Positions 40,078 through 49,339 are shown, counted from the stretch's first letter. The stretch is 55,739 nt of DNA from JBHJGU01 sp050331475 (GCA_050331475.1 JBHJGU010000058.1:1-55739); one strand, 5' to 3'. The notes: a model not told the origin generated them from the sequence alone. Made by a program: numbers and translations.

Positions 40078-42992
40078 GCTTGGGCCTCGCGCGCCGCATC
40101 CCAGGCGGCGACAGCGTCCGCATCGCGCGCCGAGAGTTCGGGATATCGCGGATCGGCGCCCACATCCGGGGTGATCCGCCAGGATCGCGCGCATTTGCGA
40201 CCCTCCGCCTTGTCGACCACCACGCCGACGTCGGCCACGTCCTCCGAGCGGAAAGCGGCCTCAGGGGCGGGCTCCTGGCTCAGCCGGGCTTGAGAGGTGA
40301 TACAAATATCAGCCAAGTCTTCCCCTTCTAACGCTTTGAGATAAGCCGGGTCGGCGACGTAGACGGTGGGGTTCGCCTCAAGGCTCGACCCGATGCGTTT
40401 CTCCCGCCGCGCCACCTCCAGAGCGCCGGTGACCACCCGGCGCAGCTTGCGGATCACCGCCCATTGGTCCGCAAGCGCCGGATCGAACCAAGCCTGCGGC
40501 GTCTCAGGCCAGACCTGCAAATGCACCGAGCCGTCCTCGGAGGGATACCGGCTCAGCCACGCTTCCTCCGCCGTGAAACTTAAGATCGGCGCGAGCCAGA
40601 CCGTCAGTCGATCGAAATACGCTCCCATCACGGCGCGCGCGGCGCGCCGGCGTTCCGCGTCCGGACGGTCGCAATAAAGGCTGTCCTTGCGGATATCGAG
40701 GTAGAAGGCGGAGAGGTCGCCCGTCAGCGTATTGAACAGCGTCGAAAACACCCGTTTGAAGTCAAACCGCCCATAGGCCTCGCGCACGGTTGTGTCCAAT
40801 TCCGCCAAGCGATGAAGCATGAACCGCTCCAGCCCCGGCATGGCGGTGGGCGCAAGCGCCTCGGCTTCGGAAAAGCCGTGCAGCGCGCCGAGCAGATACC
40901 GCCATGTGTTGCGGATTTTCCGATAGGCGTCGACAGCGGTTTTCAGGATCTCATCGGAAATGCGCAAATCGTCGGCGTAGTCCTGGCTCGCCGCCCAAAG
41001 CCGAAGGATCTCCACCCCGTATTGGATGGCGACTTCATTGGGCGCGACCACGTTGCCCAGCGACTTCGACATTTTCCGGCCCTCGCCGTCGAGCACAAAG
41101 CCATGGGTCAACACCGCCTCATAAGGCGCGCGGCCGCGGGTTCCGCACCCCACCAGGAGCGAGGATTGGAACCAGCCCCGATGCTGGTCTGAGCCTTCGA
41201 AATAAACATCCGCCGGCCAGGGCAGCCCACGCGGCTCTAGCGTAAAAGCGTGGGTCGAGCCGGAATCAAACCAGACGTCGAGGATGTCGGTGACTTTCTC
41301 CCACTCGCTGGGATCGTAATCGGGGCCAAGAAAGTCCGACGCCGGGGTGTCGAACCAAGCGTCTGCGCCGCGCGTTTCGATCGCGGCGAGGATGCGCGCG
41401 TCCACGGCCTTGTCATTAAGGATGTCGCCGCGCGCATTGACAAACAGGGTGATCGGCGCGCCCCAGGCGCGTTGGCGCGAGATCAACCAATCGGGCCGAT
41501 CCGCCACCATAGACCGAATGCGGTTGATGGATTGGGCGGGGTTCCATTGGGTCGCGTCCACCGCGCTGAGCGCCTTTGCGCGCAGGCTGGTGGGATCGTC
41601 CGCCGCGCCCAAGCGGATAAACCATTGGGGTGTGTTGCGGAAGATCAGCGGCGCTTTGGAGCGCCAGGAATGGGGATAGCTGTGGCTCAGCCGCCCGCGC
41701 GCGAGCAAGGTGTTCGCCGCGATCAGGGCGCTGACCACCGCCTTGTTCGCCGAACCGTCTTGTCCGGCCTTTTTGCCTTCGGTCTTGAGGATCGCTTCGC
41801 CGGCGAACAAGGGTACATGGTCAAAATACCGCCCGTCAGGGCCGACGGTCTCGGGCACCTCCGAATGGCCGTGGGCGCGCCAAACCGCATAGTCGTCAGC
41901 GCCATGTCCGGGGGCTGTGTGCACAAAGCCCGTGCCGGCGTCGTCGGTGACGTGATCCCCCGCTAAAAGCGGCACCGGATAGGCGTAACCCGCCCCGGCG
42001 TCGGGGTGCGCGGCGAGCGGATGAGCGAGAATGGCCGCGCCCAGCGCGTCGGCCGAAGCGTCGCCGATGCGCGTGAAGCCCGTGACGAACCCCGCGTCGG
42101 CCACGCTGGGCCAAAGCGCGTCCGCCACAATCAACCGATCGCCCGGCTTGGCCCAGGGGGCGAAGTCGAGATCTTCCGCCATAGCGGTGACTTCATAGAC
42201 GCCATAGGCGATGTGCGGGCCATAACACACCGCCCGGTTGGCCGGGATCGTCCAGGGCGTGGTGGTCCAGATCACCACATCCGCGCCCTTGAGAGTTTCA
42301 GGACCCTCCGCCACAGGAAAGCGCACCCAGATGGTGGTGGACACATGATCTTGGTATTCGATCTCCGCTTCCGCCAAAGCGGTGCGTTCGACGGGCGACC
42401 ACATCACCGGTTTGGAGCCGCGAAACACCAGGCCTTGGTCTTTAAAGGCGAGGAACTGGCGCACAATCTCGGCTTCTGAGGCGAAATCCATGGTGGTGTA
42501 GGGCTGCTCCCAATCGCCCATCACGCCTAAGCGCTTGAACTCCTCGCGCTGCACATCGAGCCAATTCTGCGCGTATTCCCGGCAAGCCTTGCGGAAATCG
42601 AGCGGATCGATGTCGTCCTTCTTTCGCCCCTTGGCGCGGAACGCCTCCTCAACCTTCCACTCGATCGGCAGGCCATGGCAGTCCCAGCCCGGCGCATAAG
42701 GCGCGCGATAACCCGCCATCCATTTCGACCGGCAGACGAAATCCTTCAGGATTTTGTTGAGCCCCGTGCCAATATGGATGTGGCCATTGGCGTAGGGCGG
42801 GCCGTCATGGAGCACAAAGGTGTCCGCGTTCGCGCGCTCTGCGTTCAACCGCGCGTAAAGATCGATCCGGTCCCAGCGTTCGAGCCATTGCGGCTCCGCC
42901 TTCGGCAAGCCTCCGCGCATGGGGAAATCGGTTTGCGGTAAAAACAGCGTCTCGCGGTAATCACGCGCGGCTGGGGAAGCGAGGTCGGACAT
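40074..42992 (-). CDS. ileS: Isoleucyl-tRNA synthetase
   Basis: This 972-aa class I synthetase has the HIGH-region motif PPYANGHIHIGTGLNK (65-80; final His replaced by Thr), an editing domain (VIWTTTPWTIPANRAV), WISRQRAWG-type WLISRQRAWGAPI and KMSKSLGN. The C-terminal part has KCARSWR and ELSARDADAV where zinc-ribbon IleS proteins carry CxxC pairs, so the zinc site appears lost. MSDLASP (42992) is taken as the start. It is translationally coupled to lspA and lies downstream of ribF in the common ribF-ileS-lspA order. Confidence 0.97.
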   Translation of the reverse strand: MSDLASPAARDYRETLFLPQTDFPMRGGLPKAEPQWLERWDRIDLYARLNAERANADTFVLHDGPPYANGHIHIGTGLNKILKDFVCRSKWMAGYRAPYAPGWDCHGLPIEWKVEEAFRAKGRKKDDIDPLDFRKACREYAQNWLDVQREEFKRLGVMGDWEQPYTTMDFASEAEIVRQFLAFKDQGLVFRGSKPVMWSPVERTALAEAEIEYQDHVSTTIWVRFPVAEGPETLKGADVVIWTTTPWTIPANRAVCYGPHIAYGVYEVTAMAEDLDFAPWAKPGDRLIVADALWPSVADAGFVTGFTRIGDASADALGAAILAHPLAAHPDAGAGYAYPVPLLAGDHVTDDAGTGFVHTAPGHGADDYAVWRAHGHSEVPETVGPDGRYFDHVPLFAGEAILKTEGKKAGQDGSANKAVVSALIAANTLLARGRLSHSYPHSWRSKAPLIFRNTPQWFIRLGAADDPTSLRAKALSAVDATQWNPAQSINRIRSMVADRPDWLISRQRAWGAPITLFVNARGDILNDKAVDARILAAIETRGADAWFDTPASDFLGPDYDPSEWEKVTDILDVWFDSGSTHAFTLEPRGLPWPADVYFEGSDQHRGWFQSSLLVGCGTRGRAPYEAVLTHGFVLDGEGRKMSKSLGNVVAPNEVAIQYGVEILRLWAASQDYADDLRISDEILKTAVDAYRKIRNTWRYLLGALHGFSEAEALAPTAMPGLERFMLHRLAELDTTVREAYGRFDFKRVFSTLFNTLTGDLSAFYLDIRKDSLYCDRPDAERRRAARAVMGAYFDRLTVWLAPILSFTAEEAWLSRYPSEDGSVHLQVWPETPQAWFDPALADQWAVIRKLRRVVTGALEVARREKRIGSSLEANPTVYVADPAYLKALEGEDLADICITSQARLSQEPAPEAAFRSEDVADVGVVVDKAEGRKCARSWRITPDVGADPRYPELSARDADAVAAWDAAREAQA

Positions 42993-43095
42993 GGGGGCGG
43001 TCTCTAAAACGGTCGCAAGCGCCAAGGGTGTCGGTCAGTCGGGGGCATATCGAAAAGCGCGCGCCCTGGCGAGGGCGGAGCGCGGAAGCCCGCCC

Positions 43096-44022
43096 TCAGG
43101 CGGGAAAGCTGCGAGCGCGCGCGGCGTCCTCCGCGATTTGGGCCTTGAGCGCGGCGAGCCCGTCGAACCGGCGCTCCCCGCGCAAAAAGCTCACAAGCGC
43201 GACGTCGAGGGTGCGTCCGTAAAGGTCGCCGTCAAAATCGAACACATGGACTTCCAACCGCGCTTCGGTCCCGCCCACCGTCGGCCGCTCGCCCAAATTC
43301 GCGACGCCGCGGGCGCGCAAACCTATGGCTTCGCATTGAACGTCCACCACGTAGACGCCAAAGCGGGCGCGTAAATAGTCGCCTAAGCCGATATTGGCGG
43401 TCGGAAAGCCTAAGAGCCGGCCCCGTTGGTCGCCTTGTTGAACCGCGCCCTCAATCGCCCAAGGTCGGCCGAGAATCGCCGCCGCCCGCTCGGGCTCGCC
43501 AGCGCGTAAGGCCGCGCGCACCCCGGAGGAGGCGTATTTCTCATCCGCCGCGCCCAAGGGGCGAACGAGCACACAGCCCACCTGGGCCTGGGCGCAGAGC
43601 CGAGCGAGCAGGGGCCCGTCGCCCGCCCGCCCGGCGCCAAAGCGGAAATCCGCGCCCACCGCGACGTTTTTCGCTCCTAACCCCTCCACAAGCACTTGGT
43701 TGACAAAGGTTTCCGGCGTCATCGCCGCCAGGTCCGCATCAAACGGCAGGACATGCACGCGCGTCAGTCCCGCAGCCGCCAGGGCCCGGTCCCGCTGAGC
43801 GGCGGACATGAGGCGGAAGGGCGGCGCATCGGGTTGGAAATAAGCCCGAGGGTGAGGATCGAACACCGCAGCCGCGCCCGGCGCGCCGATGTGCGCCCCC
43901 GCGTCGAGGGCCGCGTTCAGCACGGCCACGTGACCGCGATGGACGCCGTCGAAATTGCCCAAAGCCAAGCTCGCGCCTCGAAAATCGGGGGGGAGATCGC
44001 GCCATCCCGGCACCGCGTGCAT
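43096..44022 (-). CDS. ribF: RibF, bifunctional riboflavin kinase / FAD synthetase
   Basis: This 308-aa protein has an N-terminal adenylyltransferase domain with GNFDGVHRGH near 22 and FDPHPRAYF near 54, and a C-terminal riboflavin kinase domain with GFPTANIGL near 205, GVANLGERPTVGG and EVHVFDFDGDLYG. It makes FMN and then FAD from riboflavin. It precedes ileS and lspA by about 100 nt on the minus strand, and is divergent from cheY. Confidence 0.95.
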   Translation of the reverse strand: MHAVPGWRDLPPDFRGASLALGNFDGVHRGHVAVLNAALDAGAHIGAPGAAAVFDPHPRAYFQPDAPPFRLMSAAQRDRALAAAGLTRVHVLPFDADLAAMTPETFVNQVLVEGLGAKNVAVGADFRFGAGRAGDGPLLARLCAQAQVGCVLVRPLGAADEKYASSGVRAALRAGEPERAAAILGRPWAIEGAVQQGDQRGRLLGFPTANIGLGDYLRARFGVYVVDVQCEAIGLRARGVANLGERPTVGGTEARLEVHVFDFDGDLYGRTLDVALVSFLRGERRFDGLAALKAQIAEDAARARSFPA

Positions 44023-44180
44023 TGTGTGTTTCTGCCCTCCGCGGCGACCGTCCGCGCGCTGTGACGAATTTTAGCGTGTTTAACCGCTTTTTTATTCCAG
44101 CCGGACTAGCGTCGCCCGTGACGGAAGGGCGCGGCCAAGACCGGCGCGCTCAGGGACCTTGCGGACGTACGGAGACATCT

Positions 44181-44567
44181 ATGGCCGTCGAAATGTCGAT
44201 GCCCATCCTTGTCGTCGATGATTATAAGACGATGATTCGGATTATTCGCAACTTGCTCAAGCAATTGGGCTTTGAAAACGTTGACGAAGCGGCGGATGGC
44301 CAAGAGGCGCTCGCCAAAATGAAAGAGAACAAGTTCGGTCTGGTGATCTCGGACTGGAACATGGAGCCGATGACCGGTTACGAGCTCTTGCAGAAAGTGC
44401 GCTCAGATGACGGTCTGAAGGCGACGCCGTTCATCATGGTGACCGCCGAATCCAAGACTGAAAACGTCATCGCCGCCAAGCGGGCGGGGGTGAACAACTA
44501 CATCGTTAAGCCATTCAACGCCGCCACGTTGAAGGCGAAGATGACCGCGGTCATCGGCGAATTTTAG
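44181..44567 (+). CDS. cheY: CheY-like single-domain response regulator
   Basis: This 128-aa receiver domain has acidic pocket Asp13-Asp14 (VVDDYKTM), phospho-acceptor Asp58 (VISDWNMEPMTG), the switch Thr in MVTAESK and the conserved Lys in NNYIVKPFNA. The sequence closely follows the true CheY type that binds flagellar FliM. ATG 44181 is chosen because GGAGACATCT precedes it. It is followed 27 nt later by cheZ. No CheA or receptor gene is in the window, so it is a detached CheY-CheZ module. Confidence 0.93.
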   Translation: MAVEMSMPILVVDDYKTMIRIIRNLLKQLGFENVDEAADGQEALAKMKENKFGLVISDWNMEPMTGYELLQKVRSDDGLKATPFIMVTAESKTENVIAAKRAGVNNYIVKPFNAATLKAKMTAVIGEF

Positions 44568-44594
44568 TTCTAGCTTTAACTCGGAGGGCGCTTC

Positions 44595-45362
44595 ATGCCA
44601 GCCCAAGCCGTCGCCGCACAAGTCAAAGAAGCCCTCGATAAGCTGCGTACTGCGGATAAAAACGACCCGCGGCTGATGGAGGTCTTGGAACTGTCGCACC
44701 AACTCGTCGATACGATGAAGTTGTTCTTCGGTTCGCTTGACAATTCGATCTATGGCGAATTTCGCTACATCGCCGAGTACATCTCCAAGGCGCGCGACGA
44801 AATCTCTGCGCTCGGTCCAAACGACCTTAAAGCCGATCGGCTGCCCTCTGCGGGTCGCGAATTGGACGCCGTCGTTCGCGACACGGAGCGCGCCACGGAG
44901 ACAATCATGCAAGAGGCCGAGAAGCTGCTCGACCTGGACCATGACGACGACGCGGACGCGTATAAAATGAAGGTCGACGACGCGATGTTGCGGGTGATCG
45001 AAGCCTGTAGCTTCCAAGACATCACCGGCCAACGGGTGCAAAAGGTCGTCGCCACCGTCAAGCACATCGAAGAGCGCATCACCCGGTTCGCCACAGTTAT
45101 GGGTGTGAAGGATGACGAGCCCGAAGAGAACGACTATGAGCGTCGTCGTCGGACTTTGATGCTCAACGGTCCCGCCATTGACGGACCGTCGGTGGGTCAG
45201 GACACGATCGACCAATTCTTCGCCGATGTAAAACCGGTGGAGATTCAGGCGGATCCGGAGTGGAAGCAGGTCGCGCCGAAAGCCGCGCCCGAACCCGAGG
45301 ATGAAGCTGAGGACGAACTCAGCGGGTTGGATCAATCCGACATCGACGCGCTGTTCGACTAG
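44595..45362 (+). CDS. cheZ: CheZ-like CheY-P phosphatase
   Basis: This 255-aa helical protein has the active-site block ACSFQDITGQRVQKVV, with the catalytic pair Asp142 and Gln146, an acidic linker (about 205-245), and the C-terminal peptide SGLDQSDIDALFD, typical of CheZ and CheY-binding tails. It should dephosphorylate CheY-P. TCGGAGG precedes the ATG. It is cotranscribed with cheY. A strong hairpin that terminates the transcript lies inside the convergent gene. Confidence 0.9.
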   Translation: MPAQAVAAQVKEALDKLRTADKNDPRLMEVLELSHQLVDTMKLFFGSLDNSIYGEFRYIAEYISKARDEISALGPNDLKADRLPSAGRELDAVVRDTERATETIMQEAEKLLDLDHDDDADAYKMKVDDAMLRVIEACSFQDITGQRVQKVVATVKHIEERITRFATVMGVKDDEPEENDYERRRRTLMLNGPAIDGPSVGQDTIDQFFADVKPVEIQADPEWKQVAPKAAPEPEDEAEDELSGLDQSDIDALFD

Positions 45363-45374
45363 GGCTCAATACCG

Positions 45375-46184
45375 TCACCATGTCAGCGCGGGCGCGAGAT
45401 ATCTCGCGCCCGTTTGGTTTTGAGCGTCGAGGCCTGATCCGGTGATCAGCCAACAATCCACGCCCTGACGCAGCGCGCCGGCGAGGTCAGTACCTGGCCC
45501 GTCACCAACGGCCAGTGTCCGGTTTGACGAAACGGCTCGTCCGGCTGCGGCCCTCACCGCGTCGAACGCTAACCGGTAGATCGGCGGGTGGGGTTTGCCG
45601 GCCAGCACGACGTGTCCGCCCAGGCTGTGGTAAAGCTGCGCCAGCGCCCCTCCGCACCAAACCCTCTGACCGCCGCGAATAACTTGGATGTCCGGATTGG
45701 CGCAAACCATGGTCAGCCTGCGGTTTGCGCCCTCGCTCAGCAGCGCGCGATAATCCTCCGGCGTTTCGCGCGTATCATCGAACAGCCCCGTGCAGCTGAG
45801 GAATGTCGCCTCATCCAGTTCGGAAAACCGCAAGCCCGTTCCCGCATAAAGCCCATCGTCCCGATCGGGGCCGAGCTTAAAGGCGGGACCGGGCGCGCGG
45901 GCGCTCAATTCTGCGCGGATCGCGTCGCCTGAAGTGACGATGGCGTCGTAGAAATCGGTTCCCACGCCGATTTGGCGGAATTGGGCGGGAATAGCGGCCC
46001 CCGGGCGGGGCGAGTTGGAGATCAGCACCACGGGTCCACGTTCGGCGCGAAACCGCCGGCACGCGGCTTCGGCGTGCTGAAACGGCATGCGGCCATCATG
46101 GATCACGCCCCAAATGTCGCACAACAGCGCGTCATAGTTCGGCGCGAGGCGGGCCAGTGTCGGATTGGGATGAAAATCCATCAT
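45375..46184 (-). CDS. TIGR01459 family HAD hydrolase
   Basis: This 269-aa protein is of the HAD-superfamily subclass IIA (NagD-like) found in Alphaproteobacteria. Motif I is CDIWGVIHDG (near 22-31), motif II VLISNSPRPG (near 55), and GKPHPPIYRLAF with the Lys and NRTLAVGDGPGTDLAGA make up motifs III and IV. It should be a cytoplasmic phosphatase, substrate unknown. The last 30-40 nt contain the transcription terminator of the convergent cheYZ operon. Confidence 0.9.
   Translation of the reverse strand: MMDFHPNPTLARLAPNYDALLCDIWGVIHDGRMPFQHAEAACRRFRAERGPVVLISNSPRPGAAIPAQFRQIGVGTDFYDAIVTSGDAIRAELSARAPGPAFKLGPDRDDGLYAGTGLRFSELDEATFLSCTGLFDDTRETPEDYRALLSEGANRRLTMVCANPDIQVIRGGQRVWCGGALAQLYHSLGGHVVLAGKPHPPIYRLAFDAVRAAAGRAVSSNRTLAVGDGPGTDLAGALRQGVDCWLITGSGLDAQNQTGARYLAPALTW
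45389..45420 (+). terminator. Rho-independent terminator of cheYZ, embedded in the HAD gene
   Basis: CGGGCGCGAGAT (45389-45400) is directly followed by its exact reverse complement (45401-45412) and then by GTTTGGTTTT on the plus strand. The stem of 10 or more GC-rich pairs lies 26 nt after the cheZ stop and within the last codons of the convergent HAD gene (residues ARYLAPA). Confidence 0.8.
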
Positions 46185-46232
46185 GCCCCGGCTTAGCAGG
46201 GCGCCGCGCGCCCGTCATCGGGGCGGTGTCGG

Positions 46233-47483
46233 TTAGGACGCTTTGCGCAGCGGTTCGGTCGCGGGGAGGGGGGCGTCTTCGGCGGGTTCCAGAACGTCTT
46301 CGCGAATAGCCCGCGGCGCACCGAATAAATGACCTTGGGCGAAAGCCACGTCGAGTTCGAGCAATTCGATCACCGTGGCTTCGGCCTCCACCTTGTCCGC
46401 GATCAGATCGACGCCGTATTTGGCAAGCACATGGGCGAAGTCCTCGGCCGCCACATCACCGGCCGCCCGGGTGGACGGCCCCCGTTCGCCCGGGGTCAGC
46501 GCGCCGATCAACCGGTCGCCTTTGATCTTGGCGAACTTCACACCGGCGCGCTGCATGTCGCGCAAATCCATGTCCAGATCGTCAATCTTGTCCACGGAAA
46601 ACCGGAACCCGTAATCGGCGAGCCGGGACATGTTGCGCGCCTCGATCGGGCCGCGATTGACGAACGCGCGTTGGCCTATTTCGAAGATCAAGGATCCCGC
46701 CAGGTCGGCGTTCTTGCGCATGAAATCGAGGAATTGCGGGAAAAAGTCTTCGTCCCCCAACGAGGCCGGCGCGATGTTACAGAACACCCCGATCCGGCGT
46801 TCCGGCGTTGCAAGCTTGCGCACCACCTGCACGCAGCGCAGCAACAGCATATTGTCGACCGCAGAGACCAAACCCGCTGGTTCGGCGACTTTCAAAAAGT
46901 CCGCCGGCATGATCACCCGACCCTTCTTGTCGCGCATCCGGGTAAAGGCCTCGTAGAATACGGTCTTGCGTTGGGGGAGTTTGACCACCGGTTGGACGTG
47001 CAGGTCCACCCGGCCGGCGTCGAGCGCTTCTTCGACGAGCCGCAACAGCTCACGGTCGTCACTGGTTTTGGCCTCATTGGGTGGCGGCCGCTTCGCCGCC
47101 TCCAAGCGTTCGTCAAAGCTGTCGCCGAGCTTGAAGATCAAATCCTCCAGCACGCGCACTTCGGACACGATGGCGTCGGAGCGGCGCTGCGCTTCCTGGC
47201 GCAGTTGAACGTCGAGATCTTGGACCTGACGTTTGGCGCTCTCCAGCTCGTCGAGCATGGTCAAATGCGCCTCGCGCAGGTCTTCATAACGCTGGTCTTC
47301 CGCGCGCATGCGGCTCCGCCGACCGAACGCCTGATGCGCATTCAAGCCGAGCAAGAAAATCACAACCCCGCCAATGCTCGCGGCAACGGCGTTCGCGCCC
47401 AACACCCGATCGAGCGCCAGCCCGCCGACGAGCGCCGTCATAGCGTAGAGCGCAAGCATGAAGGCGTGGGCGTAGAGGGGCAT
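46233..47483 (-). CDS. TipF-like degenerate EAL-domain protein
   Basis: This protein of about 416 residues has two N-terminal transmembrane helices, a coiled coil (EDLREAHLTMLDELESAKRQVQDLDVQLRQEAQ) and an EAL domain. Catalytic signatures are degraded: EAF for EAL (YEAFTRMRD), and VDKIDDLD in place of the metal-binding DDFG. This is the layout of Caulobacter TipF, which binds c-di-GMP without degrading it and positions flagellar assembly. A Shine-Dalgarno AGGGTGAG precedes MPLYAHAF (47483); an ATG at 47540 is an alternative. The cheYZ pair nearby supports a motility link. Confidence 0.82.
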   Translation of the reverse strand: MPLYAHAFMLALYAMTALVGGLALDRVLGANAVAASIGGVVIFLLGLNAHQAFGRRSRMRAEDQRYEDLREAHLTMLDELESAKRQVQDLDVQLRQEAQRRSDAIVSEVRVLEDLIFKLGDSFDERLEAAKRPPPNEAKTSDDRELLRLVEEALDAGRVDLHVQPVVKLPQRKTVFYEAFTRMRDKKGRVIMPADFLKVAEPAGLVSAVDNMLLLRCVQVVRKLATPERRIGVFCNIAPASLGDEDFFPQFLDFMRKNADLAGSLIFEIGQRAFVNRGPIEARNMSRLADYGFRFSVDKIDDLDMDLRDMQRAGVKFAKIKGDRLIGALTPGERGPSTRAAGDVAAEDFAHVLAKYGVDLIADKVEAEATVIELLELDVAFAQGHLFGAPRAIREDVLEPAEDAPLPATEPLRKAS

Positions 47484-47589
47484 GGCAAGCTCACCCTGGA
47501 CCAACCCGCAGGCGCAATCCCACGGGGCTATGGTGACCATCGCCTTAACGCGCTTGCCTAAACGTTAACGGACCCGAAGAATCCGCGTC

Positions 47590-48531
47590 TCAGGGCTGAG
47601 CGCCGCGGGTGACCGGCCGGGCCGGGTCCGCGGTCCATGCCATCATGGAGCCGTCATAATTCGCGACTTCCGCCCGGCCGGCGATTTCATGGAGAGCGAA
47701 CCACACCACCGAGGAATAAACCCCTGAATTACAATAGGCGATCGCGGGCCGATCCGGCGCCAGGCCAGCGGCCTGAGCTAGGGCGTCAATTCGATCGGGG
47801 CTTTCGAACCGCCCATAACCGCCCCCCGGCGCGACGGTTTGGTTGGCCAGGAGGCGAGCACCGGGGATGTGTCCGGCAAACCCGAGCCAGCCCTCATACT
47901 CCGCCCGCCCGCGGGCTTCGACGAGCCCGGCCGCTCGCGTTTCCGACGCGCGCACGACTTGGGCGGTTTCCGCCACCAGGCTTGGGTCCTCGTCCTTGGC
48001 CCGAAAGTCTCCTCGACGTCCGGGCGCGCTTGGCTCTGTCACCAAATCACCGCCTAGCGCTTTCCACGCCGCATTGCCGCCGTCGAGCAAGGCCACCCGG
48101 TCATGGCCCACCAGCTTGAGATGCCAATAGAGACGGCTGGCCGCGGCGAGGTTAAACGGGCTGCGCGCGGAACTGGTCACCACGATTTTCGCGTCCCGGT
48201 CGACGCCCGCGCGTTGAAGGACCGCCTCAAACGTCTCAGGGCTGACCCGGTACCGGCGCACGGTTTCGCCGTTGACCTCGCGCGTGGCGAGAATATCGTG
48301 CAGCCAAACCCGCCGGGCGCCGGGGATAAACCCTTGCGGAGTGAACGGCCCCTTCCAGCGAATATCCAAAACCACCCAATCGTCACGCTGGGCCATGACG
48401 GTTTCCGGCGCGATGAGTGGGCCGAAATCATCCGCGCCCTGGGCCATATGCGCGGCGAGCAGCCCGAGGCTGAGCGCGGCGGCTTGGCGCAGCCCTCGGG
48501 GCCGGGTTAGCGTGACGCGGCGCTTTCGCAT
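47590..48531 (-). CDS. Exported thiosulfate / 3-mercaptopyruvate sulfurtransferase
   Basis: This 313-aa protein has an Arg-rich signal peptide ending AAHMAQGADD and two rhodanese domains. The first has VVLDIRWKGPFTPQGFIPGA, and VVTSSAR where the active loop would be (no Cys). The second has GHIPGARLLANQ and a catalytic-loop AYCNSGVYSS, with the active Cys near 265. The periplasmic enzyme likely transfers sulfur to cyanide, thiols or another acceptor. Longer upstream starts would lie antisense to the SDR gene and are rejected. The two divergent starts are only 25 nt apart. Confidence 0.85.
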   Translation of the reverse strand: MRKRRVTLTRPRGLRQAAALSLGLLAAHMAQGADDFGPLIAPETVMAQRDDWVVLDIRWKGPFTPQGFIPGARRVWLHDILATREVNGETVRRYRVSPETFEAVLQRAGVDRDAKIVVTSSARSPFNLAAASRLYWHLKLVGHDRVALLDGGNAAWKALGGDLVTEPSAPGRRGDFRAKDEDPSLVAETAQVVRASETRAAGLVEARGRAEYEGWLGFAGHIPGARLLANQTVAPGGGYGRFESPDRIDALAQAAGLAPDRPAIAYCNSGVYSSVVWFALHEIAGRAEVANYDGSMMAWTADPARPVTRGAQP

Positions 48532-48556
48532 CCAAGTTTCAGCCAGGAGCATCCCC

Positions 48557-49339
48557 ATGGGCGGCCTTTTCGACTTGTCCGGCCGGCGGGCCGTCATCAC
48601 CGGGTCTTCGCGCGGCATTGGCAAGGCGATCGCCGAGCGCATGGCCGAGCATGGCGCGCGGGTGGTGATCTCCTCGCGCAAGGCCGAACCCTGCCAGGAG
48701 GTCGCCCAAGCGATCAAGGCGCGTTTCGGCGCGGACCGCGCTTTGGCCATCCCTGCGAACATTTCCGACAAGGCCGCGCTGGAGGCGTTGGTCGCCCAAA
48801 CCCGCGAGGCCTGGGGCGGGATCGACATTTTGGTGTGTAATGCGGCGTCAAATCCCTATTTCGGCCCGGGCGACGGGATCGCGGACGAGCAATACCAAAA
48901 GATTTTTCAGAACAATATTCTATCCAACCACTGGCTCTCCACCCTGGTGGCGTCGGAAATGGCGGACCGCGGGGAGGGGGTGATCCTGCTCATCTCGTCG
49001 ATCGCCGGGCTGCGGGGCAGCCATTTCCTGGGCGCCTATGCGGTCTCAAAAGCGGCGGACATGCAGCACGCGCGCAATCTGGCCGTGGAGTTGGGGCCGA
49101 AAGGCGTGCGGGTGAACACCATCGCGCCGGGCCTGGTGAAAACCGATTTCGCCCGCGCGCTGTGGGAGAACCCGGATGTGGCCAAGGCGCTCGAAGCCAA
49201 AGCGCCCCTGCGTCGGCTCGGCGAGCCCGACGACATAGCCGGCGTGGCGGTGTTCCTCGCGTCCCCGGCGGGCGCGTTTGTCACCGGCCAAACGATCGTC
49301 GCCGACGGCGGGGTAACGATTGAGGAGAGTGGGATTTAG
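48557..49339 (+). CDS. Short-chain dehydrogenase/reductase
   Basis: This 260-aa SDR has TGSSRGIGKAIAERM (cofactor), SSRKAE after beta-2 (Arg/Lys suggests NADPH), CNAASNPYFGP (a variant of NNAG), the catalytic Ser in LISSIAG, the Y-x-x-x-K pair in YAVSK and TGQTIVADGG at the end. Proteins of this type (DHRS4-like) reduce carbonyl compounds. The substrate is unknown. AGGAG lies 8 nt upstream of ATG 48557. Confidence 0.92.
   Translation: MGGLFDLSGRRAVITGSSRGIGKAIAERMAEHGARVVISSRKAEPCQEVAQAIKARFGADRALAIPANISDKAALEALVAQTREAWGGIDILVCNAASNPYFGPGDGIADEQYQKIFQNNILSNHWLSTLVASEMADRGEGVILLISSIAGLRGSHFLGAYAVSKAADMQHARNLAVELGPKGVRVNTIAPGLVKTDFARALWENPDVAKALEAKAPLRRLGEPDDIAGVAVFLASPAGAFVTGQTIVADGGVTIEESGI

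Noticed and set aside
46329..47561. 410-codon open frame antisense to the TipF-like gene
   Set aside because: It is a GC-rich antisense shadow; the minus-strand protein has clear EAL-domain homology.
48532..48828. N-terminal extension of the sulfurtransferase antisense to the SDR gene
   Set aside because: The signal peptide begins at 48531; the extension is out of character and overlaps a real gene.
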